NCBI RefSeq assembly: GCF_000150275.1
Contig: NW_002060970.1
Coordinates: 40,791-104,790, forward strand
Source: Trichoplax adhaerens
Lineage: Eukaryota > Placozoa > Uniplacotomia > Trichoplacea > Trichoplacidae
Direction of reading: 5' to 3'
Length of the DNA stretch: 64,000 bases
Shown: in pieces, positions 25,441 to 36,800 of the stretch
Numbering within the stretch: the stretch's first letter is position 1
How the letters are laid out: each line of letters starts with the position of its first letter
Made by a program: the position numbers and the translations under genes
The notes under the pieces: model-generated
What the model was told of the DNA's origin: nothing
Database searches by the model: none
What the model saw: only the letters and a program-made list of their open reading frames with translations

Positions 25441-26663
25441 ACTGCGCCTATTGATTTAACTATTGCATCTCTCCTCATGTGACACGATTAAGTACGACAA
25501 TGTACATTGTTGTCAAGAGATTTGAGGAAAAGCAATTTTATGAACAAAATAATTGCAGTAGCTATTACGTCTTGAATACTTTGATTTAAATTACTAGCAA
25601 GTGTATAAATGACTCTTACGACACTAGCAGCAAGTGTTATAAATACAAGTAATTAGTAAGAGCAAGTAATATCATCAGATTGACTTGGTATCATGTTTGC
25701 TCTGTATACTAGCAATAAAATTTATTCTGCAATTAAATTCGGGTGTTGCGATCTGTAGAGGGTCGTACCTTTATTTCTTACCTAAGTGATGGAATTTCGT
25801 CGATATTTAAAATCATACAGTCGCATGCTGCCATTAGAGCACGATATGCTGTCATATTTTCTCTTCATAAACTTGGTTTGTGATGGTAACCCAAAAGTAG
25901 TCGCGGGTAATGAGTGATTAATCATCTAAATTCAATTAAGTTTCAATAGTTCTTGGAATATGCGAAAAATTGCCAATATTTATAGGAAATTATTCTTTAA
26001 CAATTGGAAAATTCTTCTGATCAAAGTTTTTGATCTTTAAATATAATGTATTAACGGATATGAGAATAAAGAAATATCCATTTAAGCGATTATTGTGATT
26101 TATTTATCGTTTTTGAAAGGAATTTTTTCAGACTATTTGACGATACAAATTCTGCCAGGATTTGTGTTTATTTTGCAAATAAGAATAATTGAAGTTAACC
26201 TTATAAATATAAGTAATATCTCATTCGCATTAATAAAGTAGGCAATATCTTTTGTATAATACATATCATAACTTAACCAACTATTCGGCGGTGATACCTC
26301 CGAATGCAGACATATTCATTGAGTATCCTTTAATCTTACTTAGCTACGGTATCAGTTAAAATTATCCCCATAACTTTCTCATCTATAACATAAAAATTTT
26401 AAAATTACTTTAAGAACTTGCTAAAAATGACTATTATTACGAATAGAAATTTTAAATTAGGGATCAGCCAGCTAATCTAGAAGTCACTTTACGAGGCAAG
26501 CCTATTTAATAGTTAAAAGCTCTAAATCGGAGATTTTCACACATTAAAAATAATTAGTTTTTTCAGTCGTAAATAGGAATCGCTAATATTGCGAATATAA
26601 GATCCAGCTAAAAGGCTATTAAATTAATAAATACAGTAATAAAGTCCACAATTCTATATTTAG
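25441..26663. other. Non-coding, between gene 1 end and orphan exon
   Basis: AT-rich, without recognised repeats or domains apart from the AATAAA at 25714. It is either intergenic or the last intron of gene 1. Confidence 0.4.
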
Positions 26664-26847
26664 GCAGATCAATACGCAGCTAACCTTTGCAAAAAAACTA
26701 GAAAAGCAAGAATGGGAAACTGTTAAAAATAATATTAATTGCTTGAAGTATTGGCTAAATAATTTAGAAATTAAATATGCTTCAGTAGAAATATCTGATG
26801 GCAAAGAAAAGTTATTTTTGGAAGCTCTACGTATTCCGAAAATTTAG
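26664..26847 (+). CDS. Orphan 3' exon, lysine-rich helical peptide, unknown family
   Basis: Open frame after the acceptor TATTTAG, with one leading base (phase 2) and about 60 codons to a TAG stop. It begins QINTQLTFAKKLEKQEW, continues with CLKYWLNNLEIKY, and ends FLEALRIPKI. The composition is protein-like, helical and charged, unlike the AT-rich chance frames around it. No ATG lies in the frame after the upstream TAA near 26619, so it is most likely a terminal exon. Its phase fits the donor at 25085, which would make it an alternative tail of gene 1. It could also belong to a small unrelated gene or a decayed element. Confidence 0.4.
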
Positions 26848-27026
26848 ATTATTAACACCAATTTGAGTTAAATCACCATCGATATAAATAATATGGAGCA
26901 TCAATTTAGAAATGCAACTTTTTAGGAGCAGAATAATGTAAGAAAATTGGTTTATATATATTACGAGCTAGAAATAACCCTAACTTGCAACAAGAATTTA
27001 GAGGGTAATTTCTATTCTATACTACT

Positions 27027-27892
27027 TATCTCAAACTTAACTTGCGAACTACTAACCTAAACTAATTGATTACTTATTCCTATCTCCACTACACCTGGAA
27101 TTCTACTGTGTAGTAGTTCTATACTACTTACGGTCACACAGGGTGTAATGTAACTAGTATCGTGATTGTAGACTGCTAGCCATGTTTAGTATAATGTATA
27201 GTAGATATTATCCTAAGATATATTTGGTAGCTATAACTATAGACTGTAGTGGTATAGACTCTATGCTAGAGTACAGATGACAATATACAGTAAGATGCTG
27301 AGTTACTAATAAAGCTATAGGTAAAATAGAACTGTAAATCAGACATTAGGATATGGTTAATTCATTACACTTTGGCTGATGTGAATAATGTCTACGTAAG
27401 TACTGTAGTCGTATCCATATTGGATTAATGATGGTCCGCAGTAGAATAGTCTTACTAAGAATAATTTAACTATATGTAATATAAGGTAAAAGGTTGCCAT
27501 GCAGATTGTAGCTGCGAATGCTACGAAAAGTATAAAAGCATGCAACTTTGGATTATTCTGTTAGTTCGTTGTAGAAGTCTTTAGTAGTAGTATTCGGTTA
27601 GAGTAGAGCTGTGTGCAGTTAATCTTTGTATAAGATTCAATAAAGCCCTTATTTTTCTAAAATTTGGAACCTCGTGATTGGTATTTATCACACAGGGATA
27701 AGACTATTTTAAGAATTTAGTATAGTTTTATTAATAGAGTAGCCGAAGCGCTATCTTATCACGAGATGAGGGGCTGAGCATTCGCTCTTACTTTTATACC
27801 CTACAACCGAACTTGTGGTACATACATAGTAATTTAATATGATAGCATTTACATGGTTCGTATACTCGTACGTCACTCATACTTCACGGCGA
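27027..27892 (-). mobile_element. LTR4 copy, antisense, interrupted by LTR3
   Basis: Matches the reverse complement of 55323-56217: shared blocks include CCTATCTCCACTACACCTGG, TAGTATAGTTTTATTAATAG and TTTTATACCCTAC. Seen in its own orientation it has a TATA box (GTATAAAAG) and a downstream AATAAAAC, as an LTR should. The 3' end TTTGAGATA aligns with TTTGTGATG of the other copy. The 5' border is not defined; similarity fades near 27892. Confidence 0.7.
27144..27692 (+). mobile_element. Solo LTR3 nested in LTR4
   Basis: 549-bp element starting TGTAATGTAA and ending TATTTATCACA, flanked by the 5-bp duplication CAGGG (27139-27143 and 27693-27697). AGTATAAAAGC is a TATA box, and CAATAAAGCCC about 120 bases on is a poly(A) signal. 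TG...CA ends, 5-bp duplications and this order of signals are the signature of an LTR. A second copy lies at 35139-35688, a third, diverged one at 54586-55130. Confidence 0.88.
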
Positions 27893-27953
27893 ATATTTTT
27901 ATAATAAAAATATTTACCAAATATATGGAGTGAGCTACGTAATAGTTACTAGT

Positions 27954-28448
27954 TGTGATAGTGTTATATACTGAATTAGGGTAAAAATATCTATGTTAGG
28001 ATAATTTTGTTAGCCTATCCTTATTTAGTTAACTTCTAATTTTACAGTTCGAATCATTGTGATTGTAACTTACTTATCAGGACATATCGTAATCTGACTA
28101 TTCTGTATTAGTCATCAGATGTCTATGTCCGTAAATACTGTTATCTGCATTAGGGAGCAATAGCTAAAATTAATGTCTAATTCAGTGAATAATTCTAAAG
28201 CTAATCGCACCAACTATATGACTCATGAGCTATTGAGGAAGAGTATATAAACGCAATATATCGTGTAATAAAGCTAATTCTTAAACTTAGTGTTTAACAT
28301 AAAATACGAGGCGTCTAAGTCTTTGTGTAGTCTGCTAGTAGAGCAAAAGTGTTCCTGATAGTGCAGATATTGTTCCTTGATGCTAGGTTCAAGGAATGGA
28401 CTTATTAATCGTACATTACGTTATCTTGTTGCAAAGCTGTTTTTGACA
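27954..28448 (+). mobile_element. Solo LTR2, internally deleted
   Basis: Begins TGTGATAGTGTTATATACTG and ends CTGTTTTTGACA; flanks CTAGT and CTAGA may be an aged 5-bp duplication. It lacks two U3 blocks present at 50285-50914. TATA (GAGTATATAAACG) and an AATAAAG follow in order. Confidence 0.82.
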
Positions 28449-31400
28449 CTAGAATACTAAATATTTTATTTTCCTACTTAAATGTTAACATATAAAAGAA
28501 TCCGTCAACAAATGTAGGCAATAAACTTTTTAAAAATTAGCTGCATTATACGTAATCTGCCTAGATCTATAAAATTTTATAAACTGGCTTAGGCCCTTCA
28601 AGATTTCTTTTTAAAGTTTGCTACTAATTTCTCACAATTGCATTCCAATTAATTTATCTATTTTGAATGCTCAATCGCTACCTAAATAGCTACTATCCTA
28701 TTTTTTCCCATCTAGTTGATTATGGTAATAATAGAATAATTGAAACATAACTTCTAAATTATGTCTCTAATTCTAGTGCGTTGGCACTTCAAAGCGGCAT
28801 GATACTACAGATAAATATCTTGGATAATAATAGTTTATTTGCCACTAATGAATACCACCTGATGTATCATCATTACTTTAACAACACAAAATTTTAGGAA
28901 TGTTCTGATGAATATCTTACCTTTTACAACATCAGTTACTAAAAGGGAATCTTTGAAAGTTACAAGAAACTCTTTTAGATGCCTTCTTTAAATCGATCAA
29001 ATAGTTGGTAAGAATTATGTACTCTTGCTGTGTGAGAAATTTATGAAAGTAAGTAGTCATGATAAACATAAGTTTATTTAGCCAAAGTAATTGATGGCAG
29101 CATCGGTTAATTGTCTTTTCAATCATATTGTTTATTATACTAATTAATTACGTCGATTTCAAATTTAAACAAACAAGGAAGAAATCCAGTTAAATATCTG
29201 GCTGGACATAATTGGAATGCAGTGATACTATAATAGTATGAGTCACGTAAAATGTGAATAAAACGACACGTTATTGTTCTTGGGAGCTGATCTATATCTT
29301 ACCATTAAATAAAAACTAGAAATTTGATACGTGAGATGATCGTTGGGATAGACATGATCCTTGTTAGTAGCGACTACAACTTTCTCCCTTGACTCAATTT
29401 AATCAGACTAGGCGATGTAAACAATTGACGCCGATAAGATTATATTAAGATTTAACTTGTTCAATTTGATCATTTATCTATAATACATTCCAAAAAGCTA
29501 AAAAATTAAGCAGATGTTTTCATTAACATTCAAATATCATCTTATGTAGCAATAATATGGATATAAATGTCGACAATACCTAGGGTAACTTGAATAATCA
29601 GATACACCTGCTTCTTATCAACTTTATATTATAATCAATTGAATAGCAAATTGATTCAATACTATGGCGTTAATTAATCATATCATTTGCTACTTGATTC
29701 TTTTTTAAGTAGCAACTATTCATTCAGATATAAATTGAGATACATTAATGCCTTAGTTTGAATATAGCAACTCTTGCATAAACATTACTTATGTAAAATC
29801 AGTATTTTATACATCGATTATGTTAGCGTAATAGATTTCATACCTCCATGTTTATTAGCAAGGTAGTCTAACAGTTCACACATAATACTTTTCATTACTC
29901 ATTTAAAGGGAATCATTTACAGTATCGAATTTGGAAATTCTATAGCATTGAAAAAGTTTTAGTAATTTAGGAAAGAATTATTATTGCCTTTGGCGATACC
30001 GACGCCGCCGTGATAAGGATATAGTCAATTAGGTTAATATATCGGCTTGCAGTGGAAAAAATTGAGTTGCGGTGATAAGAAATACTAGCAAATTTAGCGG
30101 CATCAGTTAAAAACGATTATAACAGCACAATCAATTGCAGAATTTTACGTGGTATTTTGGTAAGTTACTTGTTATTCATTGAGGCAAATCCTGATAATAT
30201 TTATATTTTCATTATCAAATGATTTGTTTTCATCTGGAATACATAACAGTAAAGTAATATAAAATTGTGACATATCTGAATTATATCGGCGGTATAGCTT
30301 TTATTTTCATTGCTTCACAACTTGATCCGTACTTAAATATATATGGCAAAATGGATCGAAATGGTGAATAGTTGATGTTTTGCAATCCTTCGTCAGCTTT
30401 AAAATGAGAAAGAAAAATTCGTAATACCAAAATTTCGGCTAACTACTAGGTGTTAGCTTTCAAATAATTAATGAGCCATGAGGTCGATAGAGCATTGAGC
30501 TATCGCTCATGTGGCAAAGGTCAACATCGATAAATATTAATAGTTAAATAATATTAGCTGTAAAAAAATTAGTTAAACTATCTTCGAATTATCGTTGATG
30601 GTACTATAATTAACAAAATTTGAGGAAAAACACGAAATACAGCACATTAATTGTGATTACATTTGAATTATCTAAAATCTATCTTTATTATTATGTATAG
30701 ACGACTGATAAAACCTTATTCCTAACATACTTCATTCACTATTCTAAGGAATATGCGAACGATATTTAACCGAATATATTTGCTTTTCTTAAAATTAATT
30801 AGCCAGTTATTCGTTATAATATTACTTTAACTTTCTCCTCCTGATCATCATTGACTATATTACAGCTACGATAATGATACATTAATATATATGTTAAGGC
30901 CAAAATCCGTAATACGTAACCTATACACAGTTTGTGGCTTAAAATGAAAGTGTGGTTAGAATTTGATTTAGTAGCGTGAATAGCTACTGTAATCGCCTCA
31001 CTGCTACACAGTTAGTTTCGTAACTTAAAGATCTTACTGTCTCAGACCGGCTTAAATTTCTGTACTATCATCGTTTCATCATCAGCCAAGGCCCACTAAT
31101 ATACTTTATTCTACGTAAACCGTTGCAGCTACAAAAATAACAAAAGAATCTAAGAATATCGAATGATTCATTCAAAGCTCAATACTTTAGAATTGAATAG
31201 AAATCGATAAGTTCTCATTCACCACCGTAAAATTTTATTTAATTCATTTTCATTTCATTAAGGTATAGAAAAAACATATCAGTCAAAATACTGTAATTAA
31301 TCATGAAATGACTGTTATGATTAGGTTCTTATTCTTACAAATATTACACTACCTAATCAATATCGGATTGACAATGGCGTTTCTGTATAAATTGTAATGA

Positions 31401-31545
31401 AATGAAATGTGAGCAACCAAGCTAAAAACTTCAAACAAACTTTCATTCTACTTTCTTTGTACTCTGGTCGACAAAGCAAAACTTTGATATCAAATACAAT
31501 TGGGGAATCAACCAATCAACAATTTATTAAGAAAATGTGATGGAG

Positions 31546-31987
31546 TGTCACGGTACGAACTACCGTGAAAAAATAGCTATCTAAATTTGGTTAATATAAT
31601 ATAGTGATAATATATTACAACTAGTTACTTACAGTAGGAATTACTCTAATTATAAGTGTGTTACAGTAAATTTAATGCTGTGCTGTAATGTGTACTGAAA
31701 TGAATATGTGAACGGACATATTGTAGTCCGACTTTGAAAAATTAATTAGTAGATGTTCTCACCTAAGTATTTTTATAAGATGACTCGTGAATGTTATCTG
31801 CTGTAGAAGGGTATATAAGCCCGTCAGATAGTTGAGTAAAGCAGTTCTCAATTGTCTAGTTGAGTTTAGCGTAGAATCAAAGGCGTCTAAATTCTTGTGA
31901 GGTAGTTAAAGGATACTGATTTCCGGAGACTATAGTAATTTAGAGATTTGTTTTACGTTCTCCTTATCACGAAACTGGTTTGTGACA
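31546..31987 (+). mobile_element. Solo LTR1 upstream of gene 2
   Basis: 442-bp copy with the palindromic start TGTCACGGTACGAACTACC, TATA box GGGTATATAAGCC and end GGTTTGTGACA. No matching 5-bp flank remains (TGGAG against CGGAT). It is absent from the equivalent place upstream of gene 3, so it came in after the duplication. As an LTR in sense orientation 1.8 kb before the gene 2 start codon, it could act as a promoter. Confidence 0.88.
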
Positions 31988-33481
31988 CGGATTCTGATCA
32001 AATAACCTTCCCAAATACCTAATTCTAAGTGTAATAAGCAAAGAATTAAAAAAACGGCAGAACTGAAACTGTCAACAACCTAGCGACCTAACAAAAAGAA
32101 GAACATTTTAACTTACAACAGTTCGACCTAGGAGACCTTTAAAATTCAACAAGTTCTTCAAACAATCTTCTTTTGCTCTACTTTAAATTTTTTGATTGCA
32201 CTATCATTTATAGACTTCGCAAAGCCATTCCTCAGTGGTACATGAAACTAAATAGTTATTAAGCAATCACTCTTAAGATCCACTTTAGAAACTACTTTGC
32301 ACCACTTAAGAAAACAAAAATCATTCAAAGTTCAGACACAATTTATACATTATGAATTCCTTACAAAACACTATAAAATACGTCAATTTTCACTTATAAC
32401 ATAATTTCTAAATCATAAGACATTACAAAAGTCTAAAATTAACCTTTAAACATCAAGACTTAGTCATAAAAGCAACAGTCTAACTACTTAACAATCAACA
32501 CAACCTCTGGCATTAGCCATCTTATTTTCTATTTTTTCAACTAAATTTTCGTAATGTAGCTTTCACGTCACGTCATAAATTCCCGTAGTTTCATATTCAA
32601 AACAAAAAGTTCAAATTTCAAAAGTCAACTCTTAAAACATTTTCCAAAAATAAACTCCGAAAATCGGAATTTTATAAAGATCACAGTAATCGCTTATCAA
32701 AAAATTTTATATTACAACTATGGCAACTTTTCTGACATTAGTATTGACAGTTGATGTTTTAGCATGAAGTTGTACGTTAATTGTACTATTATAGCCAACA
32801 TTAAAGAACTTTACTGTCATGTTATAAATCCGCTTTCTCTATGGATAGGGTTTGTTACGAAGTTAAATTCATTTATAATCTCAATAGACTATCAAACGCC
32901 CTTTCTTTAGATTATGCGATTTCTCTTAGGTTATTCCTATAGCAATTTATATAATATCTTGTAAAATTGTAAAGAAAAAATGATGACGACAATAAGATTT
33001 TGGCAGGGCAAAACTGAAAGATACTATCACTTTCTAGATATTTTCTATAGTAAATGAAAAAATTTACGTAGTAAAAGCTTTAAAGGACTCTGCTTTTAGT
33101 CCTTTATTACATAATGACATAACGATTATGTACGACGATAACTGAGGGTGAACTAAAATATTCGCATCGCAATAGCGTACTTCTGTTTCCAAAAATTTAT
33201 AGCTATTATAAGAAATATTCAATCCATTTAAATAGTAAATTAATCCATATTTTTTCAATACTTGAAGTACTATGAACGCGCTGTTTTAATACATCATCCA
33301 GGGTAAAATGATTGTGCTGTAAAATCCAGATATCTTACTTATATTTACAAACATAATCGGTATCTTTGTTGACACAAGGTCTAATAGAATTATAACTATT
33401 ATAGATTTTAGATATTATCCAAAAAATTTTTGCAGCTTGAAGTACAAAATAATACAGATAAACGCCAGTGCTATATTAAAG

Positions 33482-33572
33482 CACAGTATATCCAAATTAG
33501 AAGTTGACTAAATAAGGATAGAATTATCCAACAAGATATTTCTACCCTAATACGGTATATAACATTGTCACA
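33482..33572 (-). mobile_element. LTR2 5' fragment, antisense
   Basis: About 91 bases match the first part of LTR2 reversed (TATATCCAAATTAGAAG ... ACGGTATATAACATTGTCACA). The remainder of the element is missing. Confidence 0.65.
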
Positions 33573-33770
33573 ACAAGGCCAAATTATGATGTAATCCATT
33601 AAAATCTCTCTACCTTGACAGATTTTCACTTTACGGCTGGAGAAAATTCTTATTCTTCAAACAACGCATAGTAACATACATTACTACTAACAACGTTACA
33701 TAAAATTTAAACAAAGACTAGCTTTCCACATATCTTTTATTTTTCATGTTAATATATTTTTTATTTTTTT

Positions 33771-33781
33771 GCCTAGAGAGC
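33771..33781 (+). promoter_or_regulatory. Splice acceptor five bases before the gene 2 start codon
   Basis: A T-rich tract ending GCCTAG is followed by AGAGC and then the ATG. Gene 3 has the same layout (TTTTTTGCTTAG, GAAGC, ATG at 60471). Conservation of the tract and the five-base spacing in diverged copies supports a real 3' splice site, hence an upstream non-coding exon or a trans-spliced leader. Confidence 0.6.
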
Positions 33782-33838
33782 ATGAAAATTCGTTTTAAGT
33801 ACTTCATTCCGGGAGTAATGTGGATTTATTCCATCCAG
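33782..33838 (+). CDS. Gene 2 signal-peptide exon
   Basis: 19 codons, MKIRFKYFIPGVMWIYSIQ, then CAG|GTAATT in phase 0. A basic start followed by a hydrophobic run is typical of a secretory signal. Gene 3 has the matching exon at 60471-60527 with the same length and the shared core KYF-P-V-WI. The start ATG is fixed by this alignment and by the acceptor five bases upstream. Confidence 0.85.
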
Positions 33839-36800
33839 GTAATTAATCGTCTGGTTAGAAATCAGTTTATGAACCATCTATAGTTACTATCAAAGAGAAC
33901 TTTTAAAGATAATAAAATAGTGCAATATTGAGACTATATTCTGAACCGTTTTCGATATTTCCGCTGTCTATGCTCCTATTCTTAGTATTCTAATTTAATT
34001 TTTTACAGATGTACATTCAGCCAACTGCAGGTAATGTAAATCTTTTTAAACTGTATGTAGTTTCTTTAACTACTTTTGAAAATAAAATTAGAATAGCAAT
34101 CACGTTAACCTAATCAAGAAGTGACTGACAGAAGCAGTACAAAAGCATTCAGTTTGCCACTTACCTAAATATACGCTAAAATTTGCCAACTAATCACTAT
34201 AATATTAAATTAATGAATATAAATCATAGCAGATCATTTAATCTTATATTTTAGAATTAAAAATTCAATTAGATAATTTAAGCATTAAAACAATTTTTCC
34301 TGATATAAGAAAATTGTAACGAGAAGTGCAAAACATCTGTTATAACGAGGCTTTTAATTTCTATTTAAATACTTACTACATTATCAAGTATAAAATATTT
34401 ATATTTTGTTTTCCTTTTATAAAGATAGAAACATTAGCAAATGAAGATTTTGTCGTAATCTACAAATATTTACAACAATTAAATACAACCAATTGTATAA
34501 GTAAAATATAACTGCAATACCATGGACAATTACGATTGAGTGTTTTTATTTCTGAATCAAATTTCATTGTCACTCTATAATATTTATTGCTAGCTCTAAT
34601 AGTAACTTTAAAATAGAGATATAGCGAAGTTTCATAGTTAAAGAATTTTCGAAAATAATTTCATTTATGAAGACATTAGAATAAATTTTCTCATTTTGAA
34701 CAGTACATAAGAAACAAAACCTGTTCTAATAATGTTAGAGTGTAGATCACACAAGTGATTTATAGTAGTAGGTTTATTATTGATTCTCTATCAATTGAGA
34801 TCTTATGTAATAACAAAAAACTCTGATAGACCACGAAAACTTCCTACAACAGCAGATCTTTAAAAAGAAGGACTGTTACAGTGTTAAATACTGTATTACA
34901 GTAGAAATAACTATGTTAGGATAATTCTGTTAGACTATCCTTATTTAGTTAACTTCTAATTTGGATATACTGAGTTTTAATATAGTACTGACTTTTTAAG
35001 ACAGTGACACTTATACACATACTGAAATTAATAGTTATAATAGGGAATGCAAATCATCTACTTACAGTTCGAATCATTGTGATTGTAATTTACTTATGGT
35101 AGACGGTAAATTATCATGAAAATGTTCCGTGATAGGACTGTGATATATACCAATCACGACATTCCAAATTTTAGAAAAATAAGGGCTTTATTCAATCTTA
35201 TACAAAGATTAACTACACAGCCCTACTCTAGCCGAATACTACTTCTAAAGACTTCTACAACGAACTAACAGAATAATCTAAAGTTGCACGCTTTTATACT
35301 TTCCGTAGCATTCGCAGCTACAATCCGCATGGCAACCTTTTACCTTATTTTACACATAGTTAAATTATTCTTGGTAAGACTATTCTACTGCGGACCATCA
35401 TTAATCCAATACGGATACGACTACAGTACTTACGTAGACATTATTCACACCAAGCAAAGTACAATGAATTAACCATATCCTAATATATGATTTACAGTTC
35501 TATTTTTACCTACAGCCATATTAGTAACTCAACAGCTTACTGTATATAGTCATCTGTACTCTAGCATAGAGTCTCTACCACTACAGTCTATAGTTACAGC
35601 TACCAAATATCTCTTAGGATAAATATCTACCGTACATTATACTACACATGGCTAACAGTCTACAATCACAATACTAAATTACATTACAAGGACATATCGT
35701 AATCTGACTATTCTGTATTAGTCATTACATGTCTATGTTCGTAAATACTGTTGTCTGCATTAAGGGAGCAGTAGCTAAAATTAATATCTAATTCAGTAAA
35801 TAATTCCGAGGTTATTGGATTAACTATGACTCATGAACTATTGAGAAGTAGTATATAAATGCAGTATATCGTGAAATAAAGAAGAATTCTCCAACTTAGA
35901 GTTTAACGTAAAATACGGGGCGTTTAAGTCTTTGTGTAGTCTGCTAGTAGAGCAAAAGTGTTTGCGATAGTGCAGATATCGTTCCTTGATACGTGGTTCA
36001 AGGAATTGACTTATTGATCGTATATTACGTTATCTTGTTGCAAAGCTGTTTTGTGACAAGGACTAAGAACAGCAGCGACAGGAAAGTGTAGCCGCTTAAA
36101 ATACTTTATTAAAGTTATTTACAACATAACAATTGCGAAAAACATCACTTGACACTTACAAAACTTAGTTTGAGAATAAAATTCTATGATTAGTATCATA
36201 TTTTACGAAGCTGAAATCAACATACTTGAATTATCGCAAAAATTGCTTATATATAGCTATTGTTATCAGCAGTCCTAGATTTTGGTATATATTTAAGTTA
36301 TATCTAATTCATTTCTAAAAAACCTGTTGACAACAATAAAGTTATAAATCTCTAAATGATAATAATTATATTGTTCCTAAATATTAAATTACACTATTAT
36401 TTAATGGAAACTACCAATAGTACAGCGATTAAGTTAGTACTTCATCTACAATACAAACTTGTATCTATTGTAAGTTTAGATATTCTTATTGAAATTATGC
36501 TTACTAAAATAAATAGTATACATGAGCTATAGGAAATTTTGGTAAAATTTATTGGAGCTTGATTTATCTCATGATATTATTAATATAAATCTTATTTAAA
36601 TGCAGTAACTGTTAATAATCAATGATTACTATATAGACGACAATTGTTAGATACCTTTATTCTTAAATGTATTGTTGTTGCCAATTATGACAAATGTACG
36701 GTATACTCTTTGTTTTAGTAACATACTAGATTTAAGCAAACATCAACTTCTAATATATCATATATTTATGAATACGACATACAGCTAATTGTAAAGTTAC

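Larger units (their letters stand above)
28660..33781. repeat. Duplicated 5' flank of gene 2 (unit A)
   Basis: Non-coding sequence with recognisable similarity to 56217-60470 upstream of gene 3. Landmarks: ATGAATACCACCTGATGTAT at 28850 and 56435, GAGTTGATCTATATCTTAC near 56875 against GAGCTGATCTATATCTTAC near 29285, and GAATAATCAGATACACCTGC at 29591 and 57180. Unit A alone carries the LTR1 at 31546 and an LTR2 fragment at 33482-33572. I see no conserved open frame between the copies, so it is probably promoter and 5' untranslated sequence. Confidence 0.8.

Noticed and set aside
28932-29126. 64-codon open frame on the minus strand in the duplicated flank
   Set aside because: The equivalent sequence near 56.5-56.7 kb has stops and indels, so the frame is not conserved.
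35284-35472. 62-codon hydrophobic open frame, also present at 27357-27545 on the other strand
   Set aside because: It lies antisense in LTR3 across the TATA box and is similar in both only because the LTRs are young. The older copy at 54.6-55.1 kb has stops.
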